Notes under the pieces: model-generated
Seen by the model: the letters and a program-made list of their open reading frames with translations, nothing else
What the model was told of the DNA's origin: nothing
Databases searched by the model: none
Position numbers and translations under genes: made by a program
Assembly (NCBI RefSeq): GCF_034932365.1
Contig: NZ_JAYGHR010000008.1
Span: 62,001 to 126,000, forward strand
Source of the DNA: Capilliphycus robustus
GTDB taxonomy: Bacteria > Cyanobacteriota > Cyanobacteriia > Cyanobacteriales > Microcoleaceae
Direction of reading: 5' to 3'
DNA: 64,000 nt
Shown here: piece by piece, positions 9,054 to 18,063 of the stretch
How the letters are laid out: every line of letters begins with the position of its first letter
Position numbering within the stretch: position 1 is the first letter of the stretch

Positions 9054-9942
9054 CTGCTCCGGGTGAGGAAGGCTCACGCTGATGTGCCAGTAAGCGAGCA
9101 GCCTAGAAAACGGCTCTATGTATTTAACGCTACATAATCATAAGGCAATTTCAGAAAAACGCTGATACCAAAATTCCAAGTTTTTCATCCGCCTTTAGAT
9201 GGAAAAATCGCTTAAACTTCAGCAAAAATCGACGAAAATCTTATTAAAGCTTGGGTTTACATTGAGTTTTTGTTACTTTTTTCAGTCCCCGAGGCTGATC
9301 CACGAAACAGGAAGCCCACACCATAAGCGTGCATCGTTGGTGTTGGGTACTTCACCACCTTCCCGGGATGGAAGCTTACCAATCAACAGTTATCGATCCA
9401 GCAAGGGGAGAAAGGTGGTTTTGTACGGAGTCAGAAGCGATCGCATCAGGTTGGCGCAAAGCACCGAGGTAGGCGCAGCAGTCCAACAAGGTTTTGAATC
9501 AAGCAAGTATAAAATTCATTAAAGTTAACAAATCCCTGAGATGATGTGATTTTTCTGGGGTTTAGACGCTCAAAACCAGATTTTTCAGGACTTTGACAAA
9601 CTGCGATCGCCTTCAGTTGCGATTACAGACTCTACTGATTCTGACTATTTTGCCTTTTTTTGTTTATTGTAACTCTTTTTATAAAAAAAATATAGCAAAA
9701 TAATTAAAAATTAAATATAAAGCGACTACAGTCGATTTGAAGGCATAGAAAGCATTTATAAATTTCAGGAAAGCGATAGCATCGATTTAGACTCCTATTG
9801 AGCATTTGAACGGCTTTCTTTTGTGCAAGAGTTAGACAATAATGAGAGCAATCGAGAAAAGAACTTAATCAAACGTCCAGTTCTCAGAAATGCGATATCC
9901 GTTTGAACGAATTTGATAAACACTCTTTGAAGGAGAACCCGC
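9054..9942. other. Gene-free region upstream of chlL
   Basis: No convincing gene is seen in these ~890 bases. The left half holds the probable decayed IS200/IS605-like end at about 9290-9360. The right half (9640-9940) is AT-rich and directly precedes chlL, so it presumably holds the chlL promoter and leader; no sigma-70 boxes were strong enough to call. Open frames here, such as one at 9199-9522, have no recognisable protein family and appear to be read-through of insertion-element debris. Confidence 0.5.
9290..9360 (+). mobile_element. Probable decayed IS200/IS605-type right end
   Basis: The segment contains AAGCCCACACCA, a short loop, and TGGTGTTGGGTACTTCAC. This forms a 9-10 bp stem with one bulge and ends in the TACTTCAC-like tail seen at right ends (and omega-RNA 3' ends) of many cyanobacterial IS605/tnpB elements. 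No TnpA or TnpB coding sequence is joined to it. It may be a relic or a non-autonomous element. Identification is by pattern only. Confidence 0.35.
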
Positions 9943-10809
9943 GTGAAACTGTCAGTTTACGGTAAAGGTGGAATTGGAAAATCAACAACAAGCTGTAATA
10001 TTTCTGTTGCGCTTGCCAAACGGGGTAAGAAAGTGTTGCAAATTGGCTGTGATCCCAAACACGACAGCACCTTCACCCTCACAGGTTTTCTGATTCCGAC
10101 CATTATTGATACCCTGCAAGAAAAGGACTATCATTATGAAGACGTCTGGCCAGAAGATGTGATTTACAAAGGTTATGGGGGTGTGGACTGCGTAGAAGCA
10201 GGTGGCCCACCCGCAGGTGCAGGCTGTGGCGGTTATGTTGTTGGTGAAACCGTTAAACTGCTGAAAGAACTCAACGCCTTTGACGAATACGATGTAATTC
10301 TGTTTGATGTTCTCGGTGACGTGGTTTGTGGCGGTTTTGCGGCACCCTTGAACTATTCAGATTATTGTATGATTGTTACAGATAACGGCTTTGATGCCTT
10401 ATTTGCAGCCAACCGGATCGCCGCTTCGGTACGAGAAAAAGCACGGACTCACCCTCTGCGTCTAGCTGGACTGATTGGCAACCGTACCTCCAAACGAGAT
10501 CTGATTGACAAGTATATTGACTCGGTTCCGATGCCTGTATTAGAAATACTGCCGCTCATTGAAGATATTCGCGTTTCTCGCGTTAAGGGAAAAACCCTAT
10601 TTGAAATGGCAGAAACCGATCCTTCTCTGAACTATGTTTGCGATTATTACCTGAATATCGCCGATCAAATTCTCTCTCAACCCGAGGGCGTTGTTCCCCA
10701 AGATACTCCGGATCGCGAATTATTTTCTTTACTTTCTGATTTTTACCTGAATCCGAGTCAACCCCCTGTGCAAAATAAGGAATTGGAGCTAGACCTTATG
10801 ATGGTTTAA
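9943..10809 (+). CDS. chlL: Light-independent protochlorophyllide reductase, iron-sulfur ATP-binding subunit ChlL
   Basis: ChlL is the NifH-like reductase that hydrolyses ATP and passes electrons to ChlN-ChlB, which reduces protochlorophyllide in the dark. The 288-residue protein has the P-loop GKGGIGKST (residues ~7-15), the CDPKHDST segment and the two [4Fe-4S] ligands C95 (AGAGCGG) and C129 (GDVVCGG) that bridge the homodimer. It uses a GTG start preceded by GAAGGAGAA at good spacing. The length is normal for the family. It is followed 34 bp downstream by the acidic DUF5331-like gene, with chlN further downstream on the same strand; chlB is not in the window. It is bracketed together with that acidic gene by two inverted MITE copies. 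Confidence 0.98.
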   Translation: MKLSVYGKGGIGKSTTSCNISVALAKRGKKVLQIGCDPKHDSTFTLTGFLIPTIIDTLQEKDYHYEDVWPEDVIYKGYGGVDCVEAGGPPAGAGCGGYVVGETVKLLKELNAFDEYDVILFDVLGDVVCGGFAAPLNYSDYCMIVTDNGFDALFAANRIAASVREKARTHPLRLAGLIGNRTSKRDLIDKYIDSVPMPVLEILPLIEDIRVSRVKGKTLFEMAETDPSLNYVCDYYLNIADQILSQPEGVVPQDTPDRELFSLLSDFYLNPSQPPVQNKELELDLMMV

Positions 10810-10843
10810 TATGTCTAGCGGCTCAGGATGAGGAATAGAGGTT

Positions 10844-12130
10844 ATGGCTTTCTTCAAAGACTTTACTGCTAATCTCCGAGATAAATGGTTACATTATTAC
10901 CAAGCCAATCGGGATTGGCTACTGTTGCAAATGCAACTCAGTTCAGTGAAAACTCCAGATGGTGGTCGAAGACCTCCCTCTAGCCTCATCTTAGGAGTAA
11001 TCAACGCGCTTGATCCAGAAGCATCACAGTTGATGCTCCCCTTTTCAACACTCAACCCTGATCCGGAGAAGTTAGTCGAAGTTTTGGGGTTAAATTTCGA
11101 TCCCGATATCGCTTTGGGTTCCCCACCCCCAGCCGGACAAACACCCGTACAAGCGGCACCAAGTTATCAACAACCTCCCGTACAATCAGCTCCCGGATAT
11201 TATCCGCCACCGGAAGTCCAAGTTCCAACTGATTCTCAAACCGCCCCAGAAATTGTTTCTCCCCCTCCGGAAAAGTCCCCATCGAATCTCGGGGGAATGG
11301 CTGTCGCAGCCGTAGGTACAGCCGCAGCAATCGGCGCTGGAATGGCGATCGCTGATGCTTGGAATGACACAGAAGCTGTCTCCGACATGGATATGGATAC
11401 CGAATTCGACTCTGATGAACCTCTCGATTTTGATATGGGAGACGATGAAGAGATCAACCTAGATATGGGGAGTGATGAAGATCTCGGCTTAGATGACGAG
11501 ATGGATGAAGATCTCGAGTCTGACGAAGATCTCGGTATGGAGATGGACATGGATCTCGACTCCGATACAGATAATGCAACGGATGACGATTTCGGGTTAG
11601 ACATGGAGACTGATGAAGGACTCGGCTTAGATGACGAGATGGATGTCAGTCTAGAGTCTGATGAAGATCTCGGTATGGAGATGGACATGGATCTCGACTC
11701 CGATACCGAATTAGGTTCTGAGGACGATTTTGGGTTGGATTTGGGGACTGATAATGGACTGGGTTTAGAAGAAGAAGTCTCCCTAGACTCGGAGTCGGAG
11801 ATGGGGGATCTGGGACTCGATGATTTTGGAGAGGAGAATATTCAGATCGATACCTCAGACGATATAGGAGATCTAGATCTCGGGGATTTCGGATCGGATA
11901 ACGATTTAGACGAGGGTGATTTTTCTTCTGATGACATGGATGATTTGGGACTTGATGATCTCGGAGATGATGAGTTTGGAAGTTTGTCAGACTCCGATGA
12001 TTTAGATGATCTCAGTCTCGATGAGTTGGGAGAAGTGACTTCGGGTGATGGGGATTTTGATGATCTCGATCTAGAAGGACTCACGGAGTCGGATGAAGAT
12101 GATGATATTGCTTTATCGGATTTTAAATAA
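10844..12130 (+). CDS. DUF5331-like acidic repeat protein between chlL and chlN
   Basis: The protein has 428 residues in three parts. Residues 1-90 are a folded N-terminal domain (MAFFKDFTANLRDKWLHYY) that I associate with cyanobacterial DUF5331 proteins often found next to chlL. Residues ~95-150 are a proline/glutamine-rich linker. An Ala/Gly-rich hydrophobic stretch (~155-175, MAVAAVGTAAAIGAGMAIAD) could insert in a membrane. The rest is an extremely acidic tail of Asp, Glu, Ser, Leu and Gly containing LGLDDEMD and DLGMEMDMDLDSD units. A 46-residue (138-bp) unit is duplicated at about 11483-11758. The position between chlL and chlN suggests a role linked to dark chlorophyll synthesis, but function is unknown. 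The tail could bind cations or be disordered. Confidence 0.8.
   Translation: MAFFKDFTANLRDKWLHYYQANRDWLLLQMQLSSVKTPDGGRRPPSSLILGVINALDPEASQLMLPFSTLNPDPEKLVEVLGLNFDPDIALGSPPPAGQTPVQAAPSYQQPPVQSAPGYYPPPEVQVPTDSQTAPEIVSPPPEKSPSNLGGMAVAAVGTAAAIGAGMAIADAWNDTEAVSDMDMDTEFDSDEPLDFDMGDDEEINLDMGSDEDLGLDDEMDEDLESDEDLGMEMDMDLDSDTDNATDDDFGLDMETDEGLGLDDEMDVSLESDEDLGMEMDMDLDSDTELGSEDDFGLDLGTDNGLGLEEEVSLDSESEMGDLGLDDFGEENIQIDTSDDIGDLDLGDFGSDNDLDEGDFSSDDMDDLGLDDLGDDEFGSLSDSDDLDDLSLDELGEVTSGDGDFDDLDLEGLTESDEDDDIALSDFK
11483..11758 (+). repeat. Two tandem 138-bp coding repeats
   Basis: The sequence CTCGGCTTAGATGACGAGAT recurs exactly 138 bases apart (11483 and 11621). The unit around it is largely conserved, giving two 46-residue acidic units that differ at a minority of positions. 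The frame is kept, so repeat number could vary between strains without destroying the protein. Confidence 0.75.
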
Positions 12131-12299
12131 TCCCAACGTCTAGATGTAGAGATGCGCTATGATGGCGTGTCTCTAGCAGAAACCCAAAAGAGATTGAAAT
12201 TAGAATTGGAGATTTTGGATCGAGTTTGTCATTCAAAATCAGGGGAGGGTTTTTGCAAAATTATCCTGAGTTAACCGAGTTAGACAAACGATTAAGTGC

Positions 12300-12405
12300 T
12301 ATAGCACTACGCAAATTGGTTAGGACATTTTTAGATTCTGAAACCCTTTCATAGTCTGCTGTTCCCTGTTCCCCGTTCCCTGTTCCCGATTCAAGTAGCG
12401 CTATA
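12300..12405 (-). mobile_element. 106-bp MITE-like element, copy 2
   Basis: This is the exact reverse complement of the element at 8948-9053, with the same TATAGC(G/A)CTAC inverted ends. It sits in the spacer between the acidic gene and chlN, ending about 75 bp upstream of the chlN start. The perfect identity indicates recent insertion, recent copying or gene conversion. Confidence 0.8.
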
Positions 12406-12482
12406 CATGAATCGTTGAATATCTGACTTTTAGACTGACAAAAGATTTCTGCAAAATCGTTAAAAATTAAGAGGATAAATTG

Positions 12483-13880
12483 ATGACTGTTGCTCAAGAA
12501 CCTGAAGCTTTAACCTTTGAATGTGAAACCGGAAATTATCACACCTTTTGTCCGATTAGTTGTGTGGCGTGGTTGTATCAAAAAATAGAAGATAGTTTCT
12601 TCTTAGTTATTGGTACGAAAACCTGCGGTTATTTTCTGCAAAATGCGATGGGAGTAATGATTTTTGCAGAACCTCGTTATGCAATGGCAGAATTAGAAGA
12701 AGGGGATATTTCCGCTCAACTGAATGACTATGAAGAATTGAAGCGATTATGCTTACAAATTAAACGCGATCGCAACCCGAGTGTGATTGTTTGGATCGGG
12801 ACTTGTACCACTGAAATTATTAAAATGGATTTGGAAGGGTTAGCCCCTAAATTAGAAGCAGAAATCGGTATTCCGATTGTTGTGGCTCGCGCAAATGGCT
12901 TAGATTATGCCTTTACTCAAGGAGAAGATACGGTACTCGCAGCGATGGCGGCTCGTTGTCCTAATAAAGTGATCGAATCTGAAAAAAATGAACGCAACGC
13001 CATTCAAAAACTGCTCAATTTTGGTCAGAAAAAAGAGGAAACTGCTCAAACTGAGTCGGAATATGTTGATCATCCGCCTTTAGTTTTATTTGGTTCTCTC
13101 CCTGATCCAGTTGTTACAAACCTAACCCTAGAATTGAAAAAACAAGGAATTAAAGTATCCGGTTGGCTTCCCGCTAAACGTTATACTGAACTTCCCGTTT
13201 TAGAAGAAGGATATTATGTTAGTGGTGTTAATCCTTTTCTGTCTCGCACCGCGACAACGTTAATGCGGCGTCGCAAGTGTAAATTAATAGGCGCTCCGTT
13301 CCCGATTGGCCCAGATGGAACTCGCGCTTGGATTGAAAAAATTTGCTCTGTATTCGGAATTGAACCTCAAGGTTTAGATGAACGGGAAGCGCAAATTTGG
13401 CAAAATCTCGAAGATTATATTCAGCTTATTCGCGGTAAGTCTGTGTTCTTCATGGGAGATAATTTACTCGAAATTTCTCTGGCGCGTTTCCTGATTCGCT
13501 GTGGAATGACTTGTCCGGAAATTGGCATTCCTTACATGGATAAACGCTATCAAAAAGCAGAGTTGGATCTGTTAGAAACAACTTGCCATGAAATGGGGGT
13601 TGCTGTTCCGAGAATTATTGAAAAACCGGATAATTACAACCAGCTTCAACGCATCCATGAAATTAAACCGGATTTAGTGATTACGGGAATGGCTCATGCG
13701 AACCCGTTAGAAGCGCGAGGAATTAATACAAAATGGTCAGTTGAGTTTACCTTTGCTCAAATTCATGGCTTTACCAATGCGCGGGATATTCTAGAGTTAG
13801 TTACCCGTCCTCTACGCCGCAATAATAATCTAAAAGATTTGGGTTGGGATAAGTTAGTCAAGGAAGAAGCGCAGATTTAA
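12483..13880 (+). CDS. chlN: Light-independent protochlorophyllide reductase subunit ChlN
   Basis: ChlN is the NifD-like subunit that pairs with ChlB in the catalytic (ChlN-ChlB)2 component of dark-operative protochlorophyllide reductase. The 465-residue protein begins MTVAQEPEALTFECETG. A TTG one codon upstream is in frame, but the ATG has the better spacing to AAGAGG. Cysteines in the segments YHTFCPISC and GTKTCGYFLQNAM, and the one in WIGTCTTEII, match the three ChlN ligands of the [4Fe-4S] NB cluster. The C-terminus with MAHANPLEARGI and WSVEFTFAQIHG is typical. It lies 352 bp downstream of the acidic gene, with a MITE copy and possibly its own promoter in between. Confidence 0.98.
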   Translation: MTVAQEPEALTFECETGNYHTFCPISCVAWLYQKIEDSFFLVIGTKTCGYFLQNAMGVMIFAEPRYAMAELEEGDISAQLNDYEELKRLCLQIKRDRNPSVIVWIGTCTTEIIKMDLEGLAPKLEAEIGIPIVVARANGLDYAFTQGEDTVLAAMAARCPNKVIESEKNERNAIQKLLNFGQKKEETAQTESEYVDHPPLVLFGSLPDPVVTNLTLELKKQGIKVSGWLPAKRYTELPVLEEGYYVSGVNPFLSRTATTLMRRRKCKLIGAPFPIGPDGTRAWIEKICSVFGIEPQGLDEREAQIWQNLEDYIQLIRGKSVFFMGDNLLEISLARFLIRCGMTCPEIGIPYMDKRYQKAELDLLETTCHEMGVAVPRIIEKPDNYNQLQRIHEIKPDLVITGMAHANPLEARGINTKWSVEFTFAQIHGFTNARDILELVTRPLRRNNNLKDLGWDKLVKEEAQI

Positions 13881-13966
13881 AGTTTTTAAAAGTTTGTCTC
13901 TATGAGTCAAAATTAGGCTTGGTGGGGCGATCAAATGCGATCGCCCTTTCCTTATTAGGGAAGATT

Positions 13967-13999
13967 AAAAACCCGGTTTCTCAGAGAAACCGGGTTTTT
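13967..13999 (+). terminator. Strong palindromic hairpin downstream of chlN
   Basis: AAAAACCCGGTTTCTC is followed almost at once by its reverse complement ending GGGTTTTT, an almost perfect 33-base palindrome with a T run. It is a good intrinsic terminator for chlN, 86 bp past the stop. A near copy with the same flanking GGGATGTAC lies at 21902-21935, so this is also a dispersed repeat. Confidence 0.75.
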
Positions 14000-14242
14000 G
14001 GGATGTACTTCTGAGATAATTAAACTAAATTTTTAGACGGGGATAAATTTAGGAATTCATAACAATTATTGAGCGTTTTTACTATTAATGTACAGAAACA
14101 AGGATAAATTAAACGGGTTGTTAACCGAATTGGAGTTTCCAGTCAACTTAAAGTGCTGTATAATAAATCAGTCTCCTAAATCTCACCTTCTCAATGCGCT
14201 CTGTATATTGTAAATTTTAACTGTTTACTGATTTTGCTGCCC

Positions 14243-15556
14243 ATGACTGAGCCACAGGATACTAATACCCCCTCCCCCAATTCTAAAGAGTCCAGCGAAT
14301 CCACCGAAGGGAAGATGACTGAGGCGGGAAAAAATGTTAGGAAAAATCCCATTGCGGATATTTGGAATAATGCAGCAACAGGAATCGAACAAATTAAAAA
14401 GACACTGTTCGGATGGTTGACGGTTCCTGAAGAAGAAATCGCTAAAATTTTAGAACAAGTTCGCGCCGAACTTCCAACAACCGAAGCTTTACTCATTGGG
14501 AAACCGCAAGCGGGAAAAAGTTCAATTGTTCGGGGATTAACCGGGGTTTCAGCCGAAATTATCGGACAAGGATTTCGTCCCCATACGCAACATACACAAC
14601 GTTACGCCTATCCGTCTGAGGATTTACCGTTACTGATTTTTACGGATACGGTTGGTTTAGGGGATGTTAACCAGGAAACTGAGGTTATTATTAAAGAATT
14701 AGTCGGTGATTTAAAAGAAGATAATAATCGGGCAAGAGTTTTAATTTGGACTATAAAAATTAATGACTTTGCGACAGATACCCTCAAAACAATTGCGACT
14801 CAACTCCGCAAAGAATATCCGAATCTTCCTTGTTTATTAGTGGTGACTTGTCTGCATGAAGTTTATCCATCTGATGTTCAAGATCATCCTGACTATCCCC
14901 CAGCGTTTGAGGCTGTAAATCGGGCTTTTGCAGCAATTAAAGACGGGTTTAAAGAGTTGTATGATCGCGCAGTGATGATTGATTTAACCTTAGAAGAAGA
15001 TGGTTATCATCCGGTATTTTATGGCTTAGAAGCGTTTAGAGATACGTTAGCAGATTTGCTTCCCGAAGCCGAAGCCCGTACTATTAATCAACTCCTCGAT
15101 GAACAAGCCAGTCAACAACTGGGAAATCTGTATCGAGATGTGGGGCGGCGTTATATTTTGGCGTTTACGGTGATTACAGCGACGGTAGCGGCGGTTCCCC
15201 TTCCCTTTGCCACGATGCCTGTTTTAACGACGTTACAAGTGTCGATGGTGGGGTTGTTGGGGCAGCTTTACGGGCAAACCCTTAATCCTTCTCAGGCGGG
15301 GGGCGTTGTCAGTGCGATCGCAGGCGGTTTTCTCGCCCAAGCCGTCGGGCGGGAGTTAGTTAAATTTATACCCGGTTTTGGCAGTATTATTTCAGCATCT
15401 TGGGCAGCGGCTTATACTTGGGCGTTGGGTGAAGGGGCTTGTGTTTATTTTGGGGATTTAATGGGTGGAAAAAAACCCGATCCGCAGAAAATTCAGTCTG
15501 TGATGAATGAGGCGTTTAAGGAAGCAAAAGAACGGTTTAAAGGGATTCAGCGTTAA
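14243..15556 (+). CDS. P-loop GTPase with DUF697-like membrane domain
   Basis: The protein has 437 residues from the ATG; a TTG three codons earlier is less likely. A hydrophilic N-terminus is followed by an Era/dynamin-like GTPase domain: P-loop GKPQAGKSS at residues 86-94 and G3 motif DTVGLGD near residue 137. The G4 position reads TCLHE instead of NKxD, which could weaken guanine specificity. The C-terminal third is hydrophobic (ILAFTVITATVAAVPLPFAT, then VSAIAGGFLAQAVGRELVKF and GFGSIISASWAAAYT), as in DUF697 proteins associated with membranes. The gene stands alone on its strand. A second GTPase of related type, lacking close identity, is at 36222-38162. Function unknown. Confidence 0.8.
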   Translation: MTEPQDTNTPSPNSKESSESTEGKMTEAGKNVRKNPIADIWNNAATGIEQIKKTLFGWLTVPEEEIAKILEQVRAELPTTEALLIGKPQAGKSSIVRGLTGVSAEIIGQGFRPHTQHTQRYAYPSEDLPLLIFTDTVGLGDVNQETEVIIKELVGDLKEDNNRARVLIWTIKINDFATDTLKTIATQLRKEYPNLPCLLVVTCLHEVYPSDVQDHPDYPPAFEAVNRAFAAIKDGFKELYDRAVMIDLTLEEDGYHPVFYGLEAFRDTLADLLPEAEARTINQLLDEQASQQLGNLYRDVGRRYILAFTVITATVAAVPLPFATMPVLTTLQVSMVGLLGQLYGQTLNPSQAGGVVSAIAGGFLAQAVGRELVKFIPGFGSIISASWAAAYTWALGEGACVYFGDLMGGKKPDPQKIQSVMNEAFKEAKERFKGIQR

Positions 15557-15597
15557 CAGTATTTGTTATGAATTTTAGCCAGTCTCATCTTGAACTT

Positions 15598-16053
15598 TCA
15601 CCCGAAGAATGAGGAAGGATCGACAGTCCAATCTTCTAGAGGTAAATTAGGAACTTTACTAAAATCTTTTTGATTGCGTGTAACAACAATTGCTTGATTT
15701 GCAATGGCAATAGCAGCAATTTTTAAATCTTGTGTTCCAACTAAAAGCTTCTGTTGACGCAAATTTTGAAGCAAATCTTGATAACAGTCGTATGCAGCCT
15801 CGTCAAAATCTAGTAACTGCACATTACAGAAGTAAGCAAGAGTTGAGCGCAAATTTTGATAGGCAATTGCTAACCGCTCAGGTTTTTGATTGACTTTGCT
15901 GATAACTGCTAACCTTCCTCGAAGTTGTTCTTCTAATGTAACTATCGTAACGAATAGATTAGAAGTATCTATTTCTCTAACTTTTTGTACAATTTGGGGA
16001 TGATTGCGTTGGAAAAGAGTAACATGATCGGTATCCAAAATATATCGGCTCAC
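15598..16053 (-). CDS. PIN-domain ribonuclease (VapC-like)
   Basis: The 151-residue protein has PIN-domain acidic residues in order: YILDTDH near the start, the Glu of TLEEQLRGR, TQDLKIAAIA and the Asp of VTRNQKDF. PIN proteins cleave RNA and are usually toxins of type II pairs. The start is GTG at 16053, with GGAGGAAAA lying inside the end of the upstream gene. Only 5 bp separate it from the HEPN/DUF4209-like gene, so translation is probably coupled. No small VapB-type antitoxin gene is adjacent, which is unusual for a free VapC. Confidence 0.85.
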   Translation of the reverse strand: MSRYILDTDHVTLFQRNHPQIVQKVREIDTSNLFVTIVTLEEQLRGRLAVISKVNQKPERLAIAYQNLRSTLAYFCNVQLLDFDEAAYDCYQDLLQNLRQQKLLVGTQDLKIAAIAIANQAIVVTRNQKDFSKVPNLPLEDWTVDPSSFFG

Positions 16054-16058
16054 ACTAA

Positions 16059-17990
16059 CTATTTTTCCTCCGAATTTCCTTCATCGGTATTAATTTCTGC
16101 ATCCAGTTCTCGTCTATAGGCAGCCATCTCTTCTACAAACTCATCAAATAAAGGATCATCTTTAAACATACCCGCAAATTTAACCCAAGGGTTAGACTGT
16201 TCAACTTTCTGTTGATAGATTATCATCGGCAAGCAACACAGCCTGAGTGTAAGCCACCACAAATAAGACATTAAAGGACTTAAGAAACCATCATCATTAA
16301 TTAGACCATGAGCCATGCGATTTCGCAAGTTACTACCTGAATGTTCAACCAGTAAACCTTTGAGATCAAATAGAGTATCTTCATCAAAAATAGAAGCAGT
16401 CTCAGGGTAGTAAAGAGTTGTATTCAAGTTATGCTCGTTTTGAATTCCTTGATCATCATAACTAGAGGGTAATACGCCTTTTTTCCAAAGTAGATAACGT
16501 ATAGAATTCTCAATTTGAGGGATGAGAATATGGGTAGAGGTGAAAAAATCTCCAGTTAGTCCAGCGTATAAACCTTTAGCAAACAAATATTGTCGATCAG
16601 GTGGTACAAAAGGACTATTAGCAACAATGGGAAGTAAATCTTTGACTTGGATAGGGTGTTCTAAATTGATTTGATCTCTTGCAGGTTCAATCAATACTCG
16701 GGCTTGGATACTTTGATAGTAGGCTGCATTGGTATACATTTCAAATTTAGTTTCTTCTTCAGTCTTTCCAGATTGTCTGGCAACAACTTTACCCATTTCA
16801 TTGTGCTTCACTTTTGAAATCAAGGAAAATAGAGGAGCATCTTTAGCGATTTGATCCGCTTGTTGTCGAAGCTGAGAGACTTTAGGAGGAGTTGCTAATA
16901 ATGCTAAGGCAAAAAGAGCATCCTGCAATTTCTTGCCTCTAACACTTGCCCGAACTTTCTCTACTTCTTTGCTAAAATCAATCCGCTCTGATTGGATTGT
17001 AACTAACTCTTTCATAGATTTCTGTTGATACTGAAGTAGAAGTTTGTGTACTTCATCAACTCTTTTTTTCTCTTGTTCTTTTTCTTCCTTTGTGCCGGGA
17101 ATTTTTCTAAATGCCTCAATAGCTCTCTCTAGAAAATTTGATGCTGCTAAATAAGGAGTCGGGGAATTTTTAACAGCATTCTCGGCTTCCTTAATATAAA
17201 TTTCAGCAGCGAGTCTTAAAGCTACACGTTCTTTGTCTTTATCTTTCTCAAGGTGATGCCATTTGGCTTTGATTTCCCAGTAGTCCCTAGCTGTAATCCA
17301 ATCACCAACTGATTCAGCAACCGTAGCCGCTTTTTCAGCGAGATTTGCATATTTTCTGGAGTCAACGAGTCGGTATTCTTGCAAGAGTTCCATCAGTCTT
17401 GCTGACAACCAACGCGGATCTTCTCCGTTGTAGCGTTCAAGAACTGTCTCTATATGTTGAACTACTGTTTCGACTTGATAATTAATTTTTCTGGCTAATC
17501 TAAATGCTCTCTCTATTCTTGTAAAGCACCTAACCCACCTCGCAGAATTTTCTAACTCTATAGCTGACTGTATATAAGCAGGAACCGCTAGTTGAGCCAT
17601 TTGATAGTTGCGTCGTTTACACCAGAGAATATCTGTAACTCGTGCTTGCAGTTCAGGATCGGTAATTTCCGTAGCAATTTCAGCAAGAAAGTCTAAATAT
17701 TCATCTAGAAGGTTCTCGAAGATTTTAGCAAAATGTTCCTCATTTGACTCTGAATTAATTTCTGCGAAAGTGATACTTCCTAAGATAAAAAATAAAACTT
17801 TTTCCCGAATATTTCCTGCTTCTTCTGCTTCTTTTGCTTTTATCAAGAATCCTTGACTGTAAGCAAAACACTCCTTTTTTTCACTAGCATTAATCACTTC
17901 CTGCCAGGAAGAATTGATAAAATCATTTTTAGTCAGAGGGGGGTTCACGGATAACATTGAATTTTTCTGAGTGGATTCACCTTTAGTCAT
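16059..17990 (-). CDS. DUF4209-like protein with HEPN-type RNxxxH motif
   Basis: The protein has 643 residues. The N-terminal ~390 residues are mostly helical and repeat-like. The C-terminal part (FVPPDRQYLFAKGLYAGLTG, then IPQIENSIRYLLWKKGV and RNRMAHGLINDDGF) resembles the DUF4209 domain, whose RNxxxH motif (R556, H561) is the signature of HEPN ribonucleases and HEPN-like folds. It is the upstream gene of a two-gene unit with the PIN nuclease. HEPN proteins act as RNases in defence or as partners of nucleotidyltransferases; here the partner seems to be a PIN protein. The family call rests on the C-terminal motif and is moderate; the role is inference. Confidence 0.65.
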   Translation of the reverse strand: MTKGESTQKNSMLSVNPPLTKNDFINSSWQEVINASEKKECFAYSQGFLIKAKEAEEAGNIREKVLFFILGSITFAEINSESNEEHFAKIFENLLDEYLDFLAEIATEITDPELQARVTDILWCKRRNYQMAQLAVPAYIQSAIELENSARWVRCFTRIERAFRLARKINYQVETVVQHIETVLERYNGEDPRWLSARLMELLQEYRLVDSRKYANLAEKAATVAESVGDWITARDYWEIKAKWHHLEKDKDKERVALRLAAEIYIKEAENAVKNSPTPYLAASNFLERAIEAFRKIPGTKEEKEQEKKRVDEVHKLLLQYQQKSMKELVTIQSERIDFSKEVEKVRASVRGKKLQDALFALALLATPPKVSQLRQQADQIAKDAPLFSLISKVKHNEMGKVVARQSGKTEEETKFEMYTNAAYYQSIQARVLIEPARDQINLEHPIQVKDLLPIVANSPFVPPDRQYLFAKGLYAGLTGDFFTSTHILIPQIENSIRYLLWKKGVLPSSYDDQGIQNEHNLNTTLYYPETASIFDEDTLFDLKGLLVEHSGSNLRNRMAHGLINDDGFLSPLMSYLWWLTLRLCCLPMIIYQQKVEQSNPWVKFAGMFKDDPLFDEFVEEMAAYRRELDAEINTDEGNSEEK

Positions 17991-18063
17991 TTTCTCTCAC
18001 CAGTTCAGCTAGAATATTTCTATATATCTAGCAAGTATAGCATTTTTGGCTCGGTTGGGGTTA

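Noticed and set aside
8928..9137. Frame spanning the 106-bp MITE, with a second similar peptide from the inverted copy at 12261-12497
   Set aside because: The shared peptide comes only from the repeated element, not from a gene family.
9199..9522. Open frame of 107 codons upstream of chlL
   Set aside because: It has no recognisable domain and overlaps the IS605-like end; it reads as debris translated by chance.
11236..12084. Serine-rich frames antisense to the acidic repeat gene
   Set aside because: They arise from the Asp/Glu codon bias of the real gene on the other strand.
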